Below are positions 1 through 11,494 of a DNA stretch of 64,000 nucleotides, in pieces. Location of the stretch: positions 58,791,701 to 58,855,700 of the forward strand of contig OY292275.1 in assembly GCA_958496175.1 (NCBI GenBank), in the 5' to 3' direction. The number at the start of each line of letters is the position of its first letter. Position 1 is the stretch's first letter. A program made the position numbers and the translations under genes. The notes under the pieces are model-generated. The model worked only from the letters and a program-made list of their open reading frames with translations, did not search any database and was not told the DNA's origin. The stretch is from Sisyra terminalis. Lineage: Eukaryota; Arthropoda; Insecta; Neuroptera; Sisyridae.

Positions 1-274
1 ATTGTTAAAAAAAAAAACAAAATAAAAAAAACTTTTTAAGAAAAAAAAAACTTATGTTCTAAAAGTAAGTAAAATAAAATATAATTTGTTAGGTATTAAC
101 AATTAACAAGTTAATCTCAATTAAGTTATAAAAAATTTTTTTTTCCTTTTTCTTTATTTTTTTTCTTTTATTATATTACCTATAGGGAAATATAGCTGAT
201 AAGGACACACTAAAAGACCTACATTACCATCAAGGTGGTAGCTACAAACACAAAAGAATAAAAAACGGGTTAAT
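1..274. other. A/T-rich stretch without gene
   Basis: Homopolymeric A and T runs with no open frame of note, no repeat partner seen and no splice-like pattern. I see nothing functional here. Confidence 0.5.
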
Positions 275-965
275 ACTAAAAATAAATAAAATTATGTAAA
301 TTATGGACACAATCAATTTATCGATAGATCAAAATATTTTCTTACAAAAGTAGTAGAAGTGTATGCTTTTTTTTGTGTCCCATTATCCTAAATCTAAAAC
401 TTATTAAGACTCCGAAACAATGATTAAAAGATTCAAGGAAAGCTGCATCATATTTTTTATTAATTTTTAGACACTTGGCAATTTTGATTGAAGAAAAAAG
501 GATTTATTTTATATTATTGCATAGAATGATTAAGATTTAAATTGATTTTTTGAGTTATCTGAATATTTTTCACTCGTATCCTCAAATGCGTGTGCTTGGC
601 CATGTATTATGTCCACTATCCTACTAAAAATAAATAAAATTATGAAGACAACCAATTTATTGATAGATCAAAATATTTTCGTATAAAAGTAGTAGAAGTG
701 TATGCTTTTATTGTGTCCCCATATCCTAAATCTTAAACTTTTTATGATTCCACAACAATGGTTAAAGAATTCAAGGAAAGCTGCATCATATTTTCTATTA
801 GTTTTTAGACACTTAGCAATTTCGATTGAAGAAAAAATGTTTTTTTTTTTATATTTTTGCAGAGAGGAATGATTAAGATTTAAATTGATTTTATTGAGTT
901 ATCTGAATATTTTTCACTCGTACCCAGCAAATGCGTGTATTGGCCATGTAAAATCAGTCCATAAG
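275..965. repeat. Two-unit tandem repeat, unit about 345 bp
   Basis: Unit 1 begins near 275 and unit 2 near 620. Both start with ACTAAAAATAAATAAAATTA and share, in order, a GATAGATCAAAATATTTTC block, a block ending TAGAAGTGTATGC, GGAAAGCTGCATCATATTTT, and a 3' block containing GTTATCTGAATATTTTTCAC. The copies differ by substitutions and small indels, so the duplication is old. There are no terminal inverted repeats and no coding potential. Confidence 0.85.
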
Positions 966-999
966 TCTGTATGTGAGGAGGAAAATAATTATTTGTGCC

Positions 1000-1355
1000 C
1001 GAAGGGCATTAACATATGCAATAAATAATTATTATAAATGATGAATACTCGTATACGTTAAACAATTACCACTAACTAGTGCTCTTGCCAAATATGTAAA
1101 ACGATAAATATAAATGCATATTATTCCATGTCAAATTCCTGTCTTCTCCTTCTTACGTCCTGATTTTTACATACTCACCTTTCATTTATACACTCTTCGT
1201 AAAAAAATCCAAACACAATCGTCTATTGTGTGCTAAAATTATTGGAGAGAACGTCACGTTAGTGTCGTTTTCGTTCTCTTTTCGTTTGTCAGTGTTTTTC
1301 GTTGTAGTAACTACACCCACGACTTCTTAGGGATTTTCAAAACGAAAAAAAAATC
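1000..1355. other. G+C-raised non-coding island
   Basis: Composition is visibly less A/T-biased than the flanks, with many CG dinucleotides around 1,240-1,330 (for example GAACGTCACGTTAGTGTCG). It runs straight into the coding-like minus-strand stretch that ends at 1,356. It could be untranslated exon or regulatory DNA; nothing identifies a function. Confidence 0.25.
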
Positions 1356-1481
1356 TTAATGGAAAGCAGGAAGTTTACAATACGGGGAATTGTGGTAAAC
1401 GTGTGTTTCTTCGGCATTTAACAAATTCATTAACGCCTTATTAGCGCTTCGATTTTCCGCAGACGATGAATTATTGTCTCG

Positions 1482-1643
1482 TTATTTATGATTATCGTTA
1501 TTATTATCGGCACCGTCGTTATTGAGCCGATAGATATTTGATATATGAACGAGAGGTTGTGATGATAATAATTGTCTTCGGGCGATTAATGTACTGCAAT
1601 TCGATGAACGAAACGAATCGCGAGGATCGGAGGCCATTTCCAT
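1482..1643 (-). CDS. Unidentified coding-like open frame, 53 codons, possible exon
   Basis: This frame reads from an ATG at 1,643 (complement) to a TAA at 1,482. The peptide begins MEMASDPRDSFRSSNCS and continues with a Ser/Arg/Asn-rich stretch ending in an Asn/Asp run. Codon choice is mixed (CGC, TCG, GCC, CTC), unlike the A/T-only codons of chance frames in this window. Directly after the stop the same frame stays open for another 41 codons to a TAA at 1,356, again with mixed codons. That suggests a single nonsense change or a pseudogenised exon. No domain is recognised, no strong splice sites flank it, and it may still be a chance frame in a G+C-raised island. Confidence 0.25.
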   Translation of the reverse strand: MEMASDPRDSFRSSNCSTLIARRQLLSSQPLVHISNIYRLNNDGADNNNDNHK

Positions 1644-1649
1644 GTAAAC

Positions 1650-2590
1650 CAGAAGATGATATATGCTCACATTCGTATATTAACTCGGCTAAATTATGAC
1701 GATGCGTGGGTCTTATTATTCACACTTAGAAATTGTGATATAATGTACAGGTAATCCTCGTTTATGCACGCTAACCGAAGCTGAGTTCTTTATTAACCTT
1801 GTGCCTGTAAAATAGTAAATTACTTGCACCCAAACAATCCATTCGAATGCAAATTTAAATCCAAAAGATTTCCAGGAACCATCGGAAAATTAAAATCTGG
1901 CGGCTAAATTACTTTTCAATTAAAATCCGTTATAATTGTTTAATAAATTTCTCCAAATCAACCACGCAAAATCTTATAAAATCCAATAATATCATAGCAA
2001 TTTGTTTCCATCTCCAAAAACGCTATCAATAACGGTGGTTTTTTGCCCTATACGGAAGCCTGAAAAAAAAGCTAATTACCGTCAATTTTCTAAAGAAATT
2101 TAAAAGCTTTTTCTCGAAATTATAGTAATTATACAATGGAATTGATTTTTTAAAATAAAAACTTTATTATTTTTTTTTTTTGGTAAAATTTAATTTATAA
2201 ATGAATATTTTATTATAAGTATAGACGCCTGCAGGCGTCAGTGTTTTCACCTGTTTGATTTCCTAGATCGTAAACGATTGATATGTCTGGGTATTGATTG
2301 AGTATTGATTGGAAATGGTTGGTTTTAGTTTAGGGTTTCGTAAGAAAGATTTTCAGCAAAAAAATCAAAAGTCTAGTCGGATGAAAACGTTTTGATTGCT
2401 TGGAGCAAGTTTTGGCTATAAATTTTATTTTTATGTGCTACTATTTAATGATAGATCTCTGGCTTGATCTAAATTATATTGATAGTGAATTAGTGTGGGA
2501 TGAATGACTGCAGGTGAAGTACTGTTTTGGATTTTTGTTTATGAAGTTGGTGTAGTTCTTTCTAAATAAGTTGAAGGAAAATATTGAAAA
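1650..2590. other. Unique A/T-rich DNA with a 16-bp G+C palindrome
   Basis: Mostly featureless A/T-rich DNA. At 2,224-2,239 lies the perfect palindrome GACGCCTGCAGGCGTC, isolated in a low-G+C background. No gene seen. Confidence 0.4.
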
Positions 2591-2650
2591 ATAGGCAAAG
2601 TAAGATTTTTTCGCTGACTTTGAACAGTTATATTTTGTATACAGTATAAA

Positions 2651-3026
2651 GAATATATTGCGGTCCAATTTATGTGGTATAATTTAATATAATAACATAT
2701 AAAAATTATGCCATAAATATAAATTTGAACAGAAGTTCAAACAAAAATATTTGTGACGTATTGCCAAGATACGTATTTCGATTGCCAAGCAAACTTCCTT
2801 AGTGGTCATCAAGTAGTTTGTATTCACATCCACCATAAAGCAGTTACCGAGTGATCCAAACTATTTAATGACCACTGAGGAAGATTGCTTGGCATTCGAA
2901 ATACGTATATGGATAATACGTGACAAATATTTTTGATTGTATTTCTGTTCAAATTTATGTTTATGGTATGATTTTTATATATCATTATATTAAATTATAC
3001 TACATAAATTGGACCGCAATATATTC
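2651..3026. mobile_element. Foldback (palindromic) element, copy 1
   Basis: The two arms are reverse complements, bounded by GAATATATTGCGGTCC on the left and GGACCGCAATATATTC on the right. Each arm carries GTGACGTATT-type sequence, GATTGCTTGGCAATC or its decayed form, and CAGTGGTCAT-type words. The spacer at the middle is short, so the strand could fold into one long hairpin. Sequence shared with the copy at 29,980-30,387 extends outside the left arm (the GACTTTGAACAGTT tail near 2,600), so the true element is larger than the palindrome. There is no coding capacity, so mobilisation would be non-autonomous. Confidence 0.85.
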
Positions 3027-3119
3027 TTTATATTGTATATATATTGGCAAATAGGTTTCCAATTCGACATGAATAAAATAAAATACAATTTATTACCCTA
3101 ATAATATATAGGTATACAA

Positions 3120-3330
3120 TAGACTGATTCAAAAAAAATGATGATTTTTTTGTGAATCATCACAAAGCAGTTACGGAGTGATCCAAACTACTTGATGACC
3201 ACTGATGAAGATTGCTTGGCAATCGAAATACGTATCTAGGCAATACGTCACGAATATTTTGTTTGAACTTCTGTTCAAGTTTATGTTAATAAATTGGACT
3301 GCAATATATTTTATAAATTGTATACACAGC
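3120..3330. mobile_element. Chimeric repeat: TAGACTG end fused to half of the foldback element
   Basis: From 3,120 the sequence reads TAGACTGATTCAAAAAAA, the terminal sequence of the 1.28-kb element at 49,581-50,861. After about 30 bp it switches to the right half of the foldback family (GAATCATCACAAAGCAGTTA, then GATTGCTTGGCAATC, ending near the GTATACACAG tail). Only one arm is present. The junction looks like a recombination or nested-deletion product. Confidence 0.7.
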
Positions 3331-4265
3331 ACTTCAGAGATATGTTGTTAAAAACGGTGAAAAGTGTTAACGAACTTGATCTAATTTTAAATATTTGTAA
3401 AAGGCAATATTACCTTTTATGTCCCCCAAATTTCAATCACCCATTACCATTTACTTTTCCATTTGAAAAGCATTGAAGTTTAAAATAACACTAAATAGGT
3501 ATTAATCAAAAATATTAAAATAATCTGCGTAGGAGTAGAAAAAATACCACAAACACATTGTTCTTTGATTTGGCAACATGAAAGAGAAATATTTAATTCA
3601 CAACTAGAAATACAAAGAATGAATTATCTACACTCTACAGTATGTTAAACTCACGAGTACCAATACGAATACTGTACGAAACGAAAGCCTTGAGAAGACT
3701 TTGTATTTTGTTCCTTTTATTTTTATTAACAAAAAAAATATATATGTATATATTTATAAATGTTGAATGTAAACGTACCTGAAGAGCCTTGTTTATGTTT
3801 CATTGATATATACGAGTGCTAAACAAGGACACCAAATCACACCCACGCCAATCGTAAATTTCTGCTAACATTCTCGGGTTATTTTGTTCTCTAATCGTTC
3901 ATTTATCTGAACAAGTTTGGCGTTTCAAGGGTAGAAAAAAAAATCATTAATTGTTTGTATTTAAATCGAAATTAAATCAAAAAATGGTGATGATGAAGGT
4001 TGAAAATTAGATTTTTCCATTTCTATTTTTGCAAAATTTAATTGCAATTAAGCTGTTTTGTATATGGAGGAGTATGTGTAATGTGCAGAAGAAATAGCAA
4101 TAGCCAATAATATTTATTGCGACGATTAATGTTCGTTATAAGTCTAAAATGTCTTGCGGCCGATATTTATGTTTGTACAATAAATTAAGTGAATTGCGTC
4201 CAATCGCAAGACTTCTCTATTGAAAGTATCTCAAAAACATAATAATTCAAATGTGTCGAGATGTT
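3331..4265. other. Unique A/T-rich DNA, no gene
   Basis: No open frame, repeat pair or RNA structure stands out. A moderately G+C-raised part starts near 3,640 and continues through about 4,560. Confidence 0.4.
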
Positions 4266-4270
4266 GAGAG

Positions 4271-4552
4271 TTTTCACTTATCAGCGTTTGGCGAAATGCG
4301 ATTCGGAAGAATCGCGATTTGTGCTGTCGTATTCAACGTTCAATTGAGAAAATCAACTTTTCTGTGCGAAGGAAAAAAAAATTATCACGACAAGATAATG
4401 TAGAAAGTGAGTTGGACCTTTGTCACTTGGTCGAAGATGTCTTCGGCAAAACGTGGAAAAAATATCAATGGTTGGGTTTGATTTATCGGGCTTCTGGAAG
4501 AAATTTCAGCGGATTGAATGGTTTCAATGGGATATTGTTCCAGGATATATGA
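4271..4552 (+). other. Open frame of about 93 codons lacking ATG, possible exon remnant
   Basis: Between an in-frame TGA just upstream and a TGA ending at 4,552 the plus frame is open. It contains no early ATG but has mixed codons and a protein-like run (for example ELDLCHLVEDVFGKTWKKYQ). I do not recognise a family. No strong acceptor precedes it and no strong donor follows. It is either chance in a G+C-raised patch or an eroded coding fragment. Confidence 0.15.
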
Positions 4553-4825
4553 GAGAGTAATTGTTATGTTTAATCGAGAAAAAAAGAGCCATCAAAATTT
4601 GACTACTCGAAGAATATATATAAAAGAAAACATACATGTCGAATTCGGGTTTTTTTTTAAGAATTGCCATCAATTTTTCCCCATATACAATGTACAATAA
4701 ACACATACAATATTAAAAACTAATCATTATTCTAGATCATGATTTACAGACGCTGCATGGACGATTTATGCAAATTATATCACACTTAAAATTAAAAACA
4801 AAATGTAAACCAAGTATTTGTATAT

Positions 4826-5010
4826 TAGACTGATTCAAAAAAAAATGAATTTGCTTTTTTCTTAATTATATCGAAAATATTGTTGGGAATGACAAAAAGA
4901 AATCCTGTGAAAGTTTAAGCTCTTAATATTAAGGGGTGCATTTTAACATTGCAAATTTAGATTTTCCATTTAAATAACATGGGAACAATATTCTCTTGCA
5001 GATCTTCTCT
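4826..5010. mobile_element. Solo terminal fragment of the TAGACTG-ended element
   Basis: The first roughly 170 bp match the left arm of the 1.28-kb palindromic element at 49,581: TAGACTGATTCAAAA, then AATTATATCGAAAATATTG, GGGAATGACAAAAA, AAGCTCTTAATATTAA and ATTCTCTTGCA. Similarity then stops abruptly and the second arm is missing. This is a truncated copy. Confidence 0.8.
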
Positions 5011-5685
5011 TGCAGACCTAAAAAGCTCTAGCATAATTATTTTTCATTTGTTATAATTAAGAAAGTTAACTCTAAATTTGTAATTTTAACTCACATTTTC
5101 AGTGTTTCTTACTTAAGAAATGAGGAAATTTAATCTTTACTTTCATCCCTTATAAATTAATTTAAGGATAAGATTTTTCAAAAAAATAATTTCCTCTTAG
5201 TGTTGTGATTTGACATGTAAAGTTTCAACAATTTTTTTTGTTTCTAGACTTATCAATTGAGGTCTGAGGTTGTCTGATAGTTCTGAATTTCTTTTCAAGC
5301 TTTCAACCACCATTTATTCTTTTTGAGAAGTAAAAAATTCGTTTTTTTTATAAGCCGTTAAAATATGAATATTAAGCTTTAAAATTATGCACTATTTATT
5401 AAAATAATTAACCTTTAATCTACCTTTTTATTACCAAAACATTAGCCAAATGAATTTTCATTTATCGAGAAAATCCGACCTATCAATTTCGATATTTTAC
5501 ACTTAAAAAATTCATGAAATTTTATTTTTAATTCCATCCCTTATGAATTATAAACTTTCTGAAAGTTTTTCTTCATAATATTGATCATTCTTTGTACCAA
5601 GATTTTTGCAAATTTAAAGGCTTTTACAACCAAATCGACTTACCAATTCTGATCATTTTATTGGCATTAATTAATTAATGTTTTT
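5011..5685. other. A/T-rich DNA, no gene
   Basis: Low-complexity A/T-rich sequence with no supported feature. Confidence 0.4.
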
Positions 5686-6385
5686 AGAAGATAAAGTTTC
5701 AGAAAATTTTTTCATGGGTATATTGGCCAATTTTTTTACCAAGTTATCCACAAGTTTTCATGCTTTTAGATCCACCAATGAAGTTTAAAACCTGTTTCTA
5801 TTTTCAATAAAATATTTTTAAATGATAACTTTTTTTTAGGAGTTGATTTTTATTCTAAATATCCTATTAGTCTAGCTTAGGTAAAAATTATATTCAATAG
5901 ATACTTGGTCTCATTTTTTTTCCAATTTCATAAAAAATTCTTTAGACCTAAATCTAACGTAATTTCCCGACGTTTAAAGCCAAAATAATAAGATTTTACT
6001 ATAGTTAGAAAACGAAATTCTATTCTTATTTTCATTTCCTATTGAATACTGTTAGAAGGTAAAATTTCAGAAATTTTTTTCATCGTTATATTAGCCAATT
6101 TTTTGACCAAGTTTTCCGCAAGTTTCCATGCTTTTAGATCCACCAATGAAGTTTTGTGTTGAAGTTTTGTTTCTTTCCTCAATAAAGTGTTTTTAAATGA
6201 TAACTTTCTTTTAGGGGTTGATTTTACTTTCAAACTATCCTATTAGTATAAATTAGGTAAACATTTTATTCAATAGATACTTGGTTTTATTTTTTTTTTA
6301 AATTTCATTACAAATTCTTCAAACCTAATTCCAAGGTAATTAAAACCAAAATTATAAGATTTTATTATAGTTAGATGAAGCTTTT
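5686..6385. repeat. Two-unit tandem repeat, unit about 365 bp
   Basis: Units start near 5,686 and 6,050. Shared blocks in order are GTTAGAAG, CATGCTTTTAGATCCACCAA, TTTTTAAATGATAACTTT, CAATAGATACTTGGT and AAAATTATAAGATTTTA-like sequence. A short internal expansion (TGAAGTTTTGTGT repeated) distinguishes unit 2. Diverged and non-coding. Confidence 0.85.
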
Positions 6386-7102
6386 AGGCAAAATACTAAA
6401 ATTCTTTTGTCGATTAAAAAATATACAAAAATAATTACTACGTGTCTTAATAAATTCCAAGAGTTTTAATTTTTTTCATTTCAACTCTATGAATTTATGA
6501 CTGATTAAACTCTGTATTACCTTACATTAAAGCAGTCATAAATAAATCCAGATATTTTTTTTTAATTTTTTTTGGTATGCTTTTTACCCATTTTAAATGC
6601 TGAATGCGTAATGTATGACTACATTACCATAAAATGTTCAACATGGTTTCTTAAACACTCTATATAATCGAAATTGGAACTTCATCGCTTTCCTCGTCTT
6701 GTTCCACGTCTGGCAACGCTTAACATTGCTTGTTCACGACTTAATGAAGAGGTTTGTTTTGCAATTTAATTAATTAGGAATGTGTACATTGATTTAATTG
6801 GCACCTAAATATGTTCGATGTTCGGCGGTAATTTTTTTTTTCGTTTTCGCTCCACAATGTTCACATAAAAAATCACTTCACACGCTTTAACATTAAGTGA
6901 TGTAATAAATTTATTAATTACAAAAATTTCATCGAAATTGATTTATTTTAACGTCTTGTTGACCTTTTTTTGTGTGTGGACCTTAAATATCCGAATTGGT
7001 CACGGTTTTGGTGTGTGAGGAGGAAAAACGAGGAGAACAAGGCACATATTCGAAAACTTCATTTTTGTTATAATTAATTTCTATTTAACATGAAACATGT
7101 AA

Positions 7103-7137
<35 letters not shown>

Positions 7138-8100
7138 ATCTATATGAAATAGAAAAACGTGTGCTAGAAGTAATTAATTATGGGTATGTATTGTAAATAT
7201 TGTTGGAGATAGAGAGATACACGGAGTTGTATATTGATGTGACGAGAAAAACCAAGGTTTTCTAAGCTGATCAATATTTTATCAAGACAAAGAACACCAG
7301 TTTTCCGTGTATCTTTGTTTCTGGCTTCGCGTTTATTTGGTGAGGAAAACACAACGGTTTCTTGGTATTGACGTGGAAATTTATTGGACGCGAACTAATT
7401 TAGTTAGTTTGGTGGCTTTTGTTCAAAAAGCACAGTTCACTAATGGAACAACAATGATATAAGTGGCACATTTTACTCCACAAATTAAATTGATTAGTGA
7501 ATAATTATTTAACGCATTGCTGAAGGATAACTTCAAAAAATCCTGAAAAATTTTCTTGCTAATGAATGAGGTCATATAATGCCTTCTAATTTAATATGAA
7601 ACTAATAAAGTATCTAGAGATATTGCAACAATAATTTATTTTAAAAAATTTCTAGTAATTATTAAAAATAGCTAAGCAGTTTCTTTGACCTAAAATCGTT
7701 TTCCTAATACTGTAAAAGAATTAATATAATTATTGAAAAACGTTTTTGTTCCTAAAAGTCCATTTTTCTGGTTTTAGCGCTAAAATCATCTTAGGTTGAG
7801 TTAAAAAGATCTCTTTAAACCCAAACTATACCTTTATATTTTATATTAGTGGGCAACAATTTACCAAAGCAAATTCAAATCAAGTTCTTTGATAATTGAA
7901 ATCCAAACTATCATAAGTCCACTTAAGATAGTATGTACTGTAAATAACTAATTTTTACTCAAGATACTGTGGTTCTCAGGTACAGATTTTATCTTTGTTT
8001 TCAACAATTGAAAATGTAATATTCGATTGAATAATAAGTAATCATTTTAACTTCGATTTGATTGGAGTATTTTAAAGATTTCAAGAATATAATTAATCAG
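6386..8100. other. A/T-rich DNA with an (AT)n tract
   Basis: A perfect (AT)n microsatellite runs from about 7,106 to 7,135. The segment 6,650-6,780 has slightly more G+C. No gene or other repeat supported. Confidence 0.4.
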
Positions 8101-8129
8101 TAACTGAGTTTTTGAGTTCCCTTGTTAAA

Positions 8130-8575
8130 TATTTCTTGTCCACAGACGGCAAATCTTTACTTGAGTATATTGAACATTCAATAGTGCTTGAAAAAGCCAC
8201 AGTTGTATTTAACAACTTTATAATTCAACAATGCTTGGATTTAATCAATTTTTTTCAGCATTATTTCGTCTTTCAGCATCATTTTTATAAGTATTTTTTT
8301 CTTGTATTTTTTCTCTTTTTGCCCTTTCTTTGGTAAGGTTTTCAATTTTCAAACATCATTTATCTTGAATTTTAATTGAACATATGGTACAATTAGTCTT
8401 TAAAAAAGCCACAGTTGTACCAACAATCCAACTGTTCAACAATGCCAGAAATAAATTAATTTAATTCAGGAAAGTTTGGTGTTTCTGCAACAATATTATA
8501 AGTATTTTCTTCATCTTTACCATTTCGTTTCTAGGCCTTTCTTAGATAAGGTTTTCTGTTTTCAAATATTATTCT
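8130..8575. repeat. Diverged tandem repeat, two units of about 250 bp
   Basis: Blocks near 8,200-8,350 recur near 8,405-8,570: AAGCCACAGTTGTA, TCAACAATGC, ATAAGTATTTT and TAAGGTTTTC. Similarity is weak and broken by gaps, so the duplication is old. Confidence 0.6.
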
Positions 8576-8783
8576 TGTGCTTTAAGATTAACGCTGTGAT
8601 TTTTTCAATGATTTAAATTCAACTCATGATCATTTCCATACCATTTGGTAGCTAAATGATCATTTATCAAAGACATATTTTTAATATTTTCATTTGGTAA
8701 TGATAGGCAAGGATTTTTTGGTAAAAAAGATGGTGATGATCAAATTAATTATTCTTTGGTACTTTGAGTACTCCAATTTAATA

Positions 8784-9510
8784 CTTTTTATCAAGGGGCG
8801 GCAAACTCTCATCTCCGTACATTAAGCATTGAATAATCCCTAAAAAATTCACTTCTGATTTCAACACTTCTATTATCCGTAGGCATATACCATTTTTTTA
8901 GGATTACTTAATAAAAGTTTTCCTCTTTCGGCAACAATTATGCAGGTATTTTCTTTCTGTCCCTTTTCTTAAATTCTTTAATTTTTTGATATGATCTTTA
9001 ATTTTCTAATATTGAGAAAAAATCAATCCACTCCCCATTCTTATGATTTTTATTGATCTTTTAATCCTTTTAATTCATCAACATTGCTTTCCCTTTTAGT
9101 AGATTTACAATAATCAGAAGAATTTTCCATTAGTCGATGATAGGCAAAATATAATATCAGGACATCATAGATCTTTTGAGTCTTTTGGTGAAAACTTATT
9201 TTTTTTCATTTGATAGTATTTTTTTTACTAATTGTATGGATATAATTAACTAGTCTGTGGCTTTTTTGAGTGTGCTTTTTTATCAAGGGGCAACAAATTC
9301 TCATATTTGTATCTTAAGCATTGAAAAATCCTTTACAAATCCACTACTGAAACCAATACTTCAATTATCATAGAAATAAACCATCTTTGTTTAGATTTTA
9401 CTTAAAGAAAACATCTTCTTTTGGTAACAACTATGAAGGTGTTTTCTTTCTTTTCCCTTTTCTCAATTTCTTTAGTCTTTTGGAAAGATCTTCAATTTTA
9501 AAATATCAAT
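8784..9510. repeat. Tandem repeat, period about 490 bp
   Basis: The block TTTTTATCAAGGGG at 8,784 recurs at 9,275, followed in both by AAGCATTGAA, GTATTTTCTTTC or GTGTTTTCTTTC, CCCTTTTCT and AATTTTCTAAT-like sequence for about 230 bp. Intervening sequence is less similar. Possibly the same ancient array as 8,130-8,575. Confidence 0.7.
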
Positions 9511-10550
9511 AAAAACCATGTCTTCCTCCGTATTTTAGCGTTTTTTAAGTAATTCTTTAGTTTTTTCAATGCATGAACAAATTTTTCTATTGAGCAAACT
9601 TCCACTAATCAAATGCATTATTCGTTAGTCATTGATTTGTGCTTACATAGCTACTACAATGCCACAGATCCTTTGGGTCTGTGGGTTAAAAAACTAAAAG
9701 ATTTTTAATATCTTTTACTCCAAATAATCACAAAGATTAAATTGACTTTAATCTTTTGGATTTCATCAAAAAGTTAGCATTTTAACTTCAAGAAATAAGC
9801 GTAAAAACTTTAGTTTATGAACACTAAGCTTAGTAAATTCTTTTCTTTGTATAAATCATCTATTGAATTATAATCATCTACTGCTCGGTAACTCCAACTT
9901 TTAAATTTTATAAACATTAAATTACAAAAAAGTTTATGTAACCATAAAGAATTTTATATATTGAATCTCAATCAAAAGTTTCTTCAAGACTCATGAAACA
10001 TCAATAGACTAATTCTTCGATGAAAATTTGGTTAAAAATGAATGATAGAACAATTTGTTGCATTTGTGCTTTCAGTGGTGGAACATTAAGATGATCTACC
10101 TGGTTTAAGATTTTGGAGAACCATACATTTCCCACAAGAATTTGTAGTGATTTTATAATGTCCTTCTTGTTCAAAAGCTCAAAAAGTTTTGTTGTATATT
10201 TATTATTTTTTGTTAGCTATATACTTATAAATTCCATCTCAGCAAAACTGAGAAGATAATCTTCTAAAGTTTCAAATATAAAAAAGCTAGTTTGCAACAT
10301 TCTTTTTCTTACTATTTCATTTTGTTGGTTTGATTTGATTCTATCGAAAGGATAATTAATAACCAAAGAATAAAAATGAATTCAAGTTATTCTTCTATAA
10401 AAAATTTTCAATGATTTTTTGAGATCCAAAAAAACAACAATTTGTTACTTAAAAGTTGATGATCCCATCATGGTTTTAACTTAGATAAAATTGACGACTT
10501 ATTTAATGAATGATTTAATTTAACTATCTCTATCTACTATATAACTATCT
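9511..10550. other. A/T-rich DNA, no gene
   Basis: No supported feature apart from a small hairpin, CCACAGATCC then GGGTCTGTGG, near 9,660-9,690. Confidence 0.4.
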
Positions 10551-10554
10551 ACAA

Positions 10555-11165
10555 ATCTTGGATCGTATGTAATCAATGTAGAACGGAAAATATATTTTTA
10601 CTTTTGATTCACAAAATTTCCTTAATAGTGACCCAAGATTTAGACAAATTAGGAGAAGGCGAAAATGAATAATTTTCATTCTTTTTTAATTTTTGAATAT
10701 TAAAAAGACCATTGCCACCCCTTGTTATCAACCCATTTAACAGTTCAGCGAATGCTATATCATTAAAGATCATTTGCGCCGTTTATTTTGAAAGTGAGTT
10801 AAGTTCATTTCAAGAACAATCCCTATAGTATTATCATTTTTAACCATAGGAACATAAAATACTAAGGAAGAGAGAATAATTGGCGTTTTTGTTAAAATCA
10901 ATAATTTCTGAAAACTTAGCAATTAAATAATTAACATAGTTTGTTCTATTTACAAGAAGAAGAATCACCATATAGACCGTCCTTGAAATGGACTTACACA
11001 ACTTTCAAAATAAACGAGTCATTTAATGAATACTTATTTCCAATCAATGTAGAACGGAAAATATAAATTTCCTTTTGGTACACAAAATTTACTTAGTTGT
11101 GACTCAAGAATAAAATTAACTAAAAGATGGTGAAATTAAATGAAATATTTCATCTTTGTTTAATT
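10555..11165. repeat. Tandem duplication of about 485 bp period, split by a MITE
   Basis: AATCAATGTAGAACGGAAAA occurs near 10,570 and near 11,043. Both occurrences continue into similar sequence (CACAAAATTT, GTGAC or GTGACTCAAGA). The MITE at 10,776-11,018 lies between the two blocks. Confidence 0.7.
10776..11018. mobile_element. MITE, 'GCGCCGTTTATTTTGAAAG' family, copy 1
   Basis: Imperfect terminal inverted repeats of about 35 bp read GCGCCGTTTATTTTGAAAG on the left and, as reverse complement of the right end, CTCGTTTATTTTGAAAG. Both continue into AAGTCCATTT-like sequence. The hexamer TCATTT directly flanks both ends (10,770-10,775 and 11,019-11,024), a likely target-site duplication. Copies 2 and 3 (reverse orientation relative to this one) are at 40,649-40,903 and 44,359-44,614, and a lone end is near 59,985. 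No coding capacity; superfamily unresolved. Confidence 0.8.
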
Positions 11166-11293
11166 ATGGCACATAACTAATGACCTTAACCATCCCTTAT
11201 TAACTTATTCAAACCCAGTACTTTTAGGACATTCTTTAAAAATGAAAATTAATTAGCACTGTCATATTGATTAATATTTTTCTTTTTGTTTCA

Positions 11294-11295
11294 GG
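11294..11295 (+). other. Candidate recursive (ratchet) splice site
   Basis: A near-ideal acceptor (TTTTTCTTTTTGTTTCAG) ends at 11,294 and is followed at once by the donor word GTATGT at 11,295. A second strong donor, AAAAA|GTAAGTT, begins at 11,334. This matches the juxtaposed 3'/5' splice-site arrangement of Drosophila ratchet points, or alternatively a 39-nt microexon (11,295-11,333; phases 1 and 2 open, phase 0 stopped by TAA). Isolated splice-like words are common in T-rich DNA, so this remains a prediction. Confidence 0.35.
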
Positions 11296-11494
11296 TATGT
11301 TCGCATTTTTCTTCTCCATTTCCGTGGTAAAAAGTAAGTTATCCTTTTTGGAAAAAATTCTTGATATTTCATAACTCTCATCCATCAACCCCCACACCAA
11401 AAAAAAAAAAAATCCCACAACAAACCGAGAAATACGAATTGATTTTTAAGTGAAAATTCTCAGGAATTTTTGATTGTTTAAAGAGTTTTTCTAC

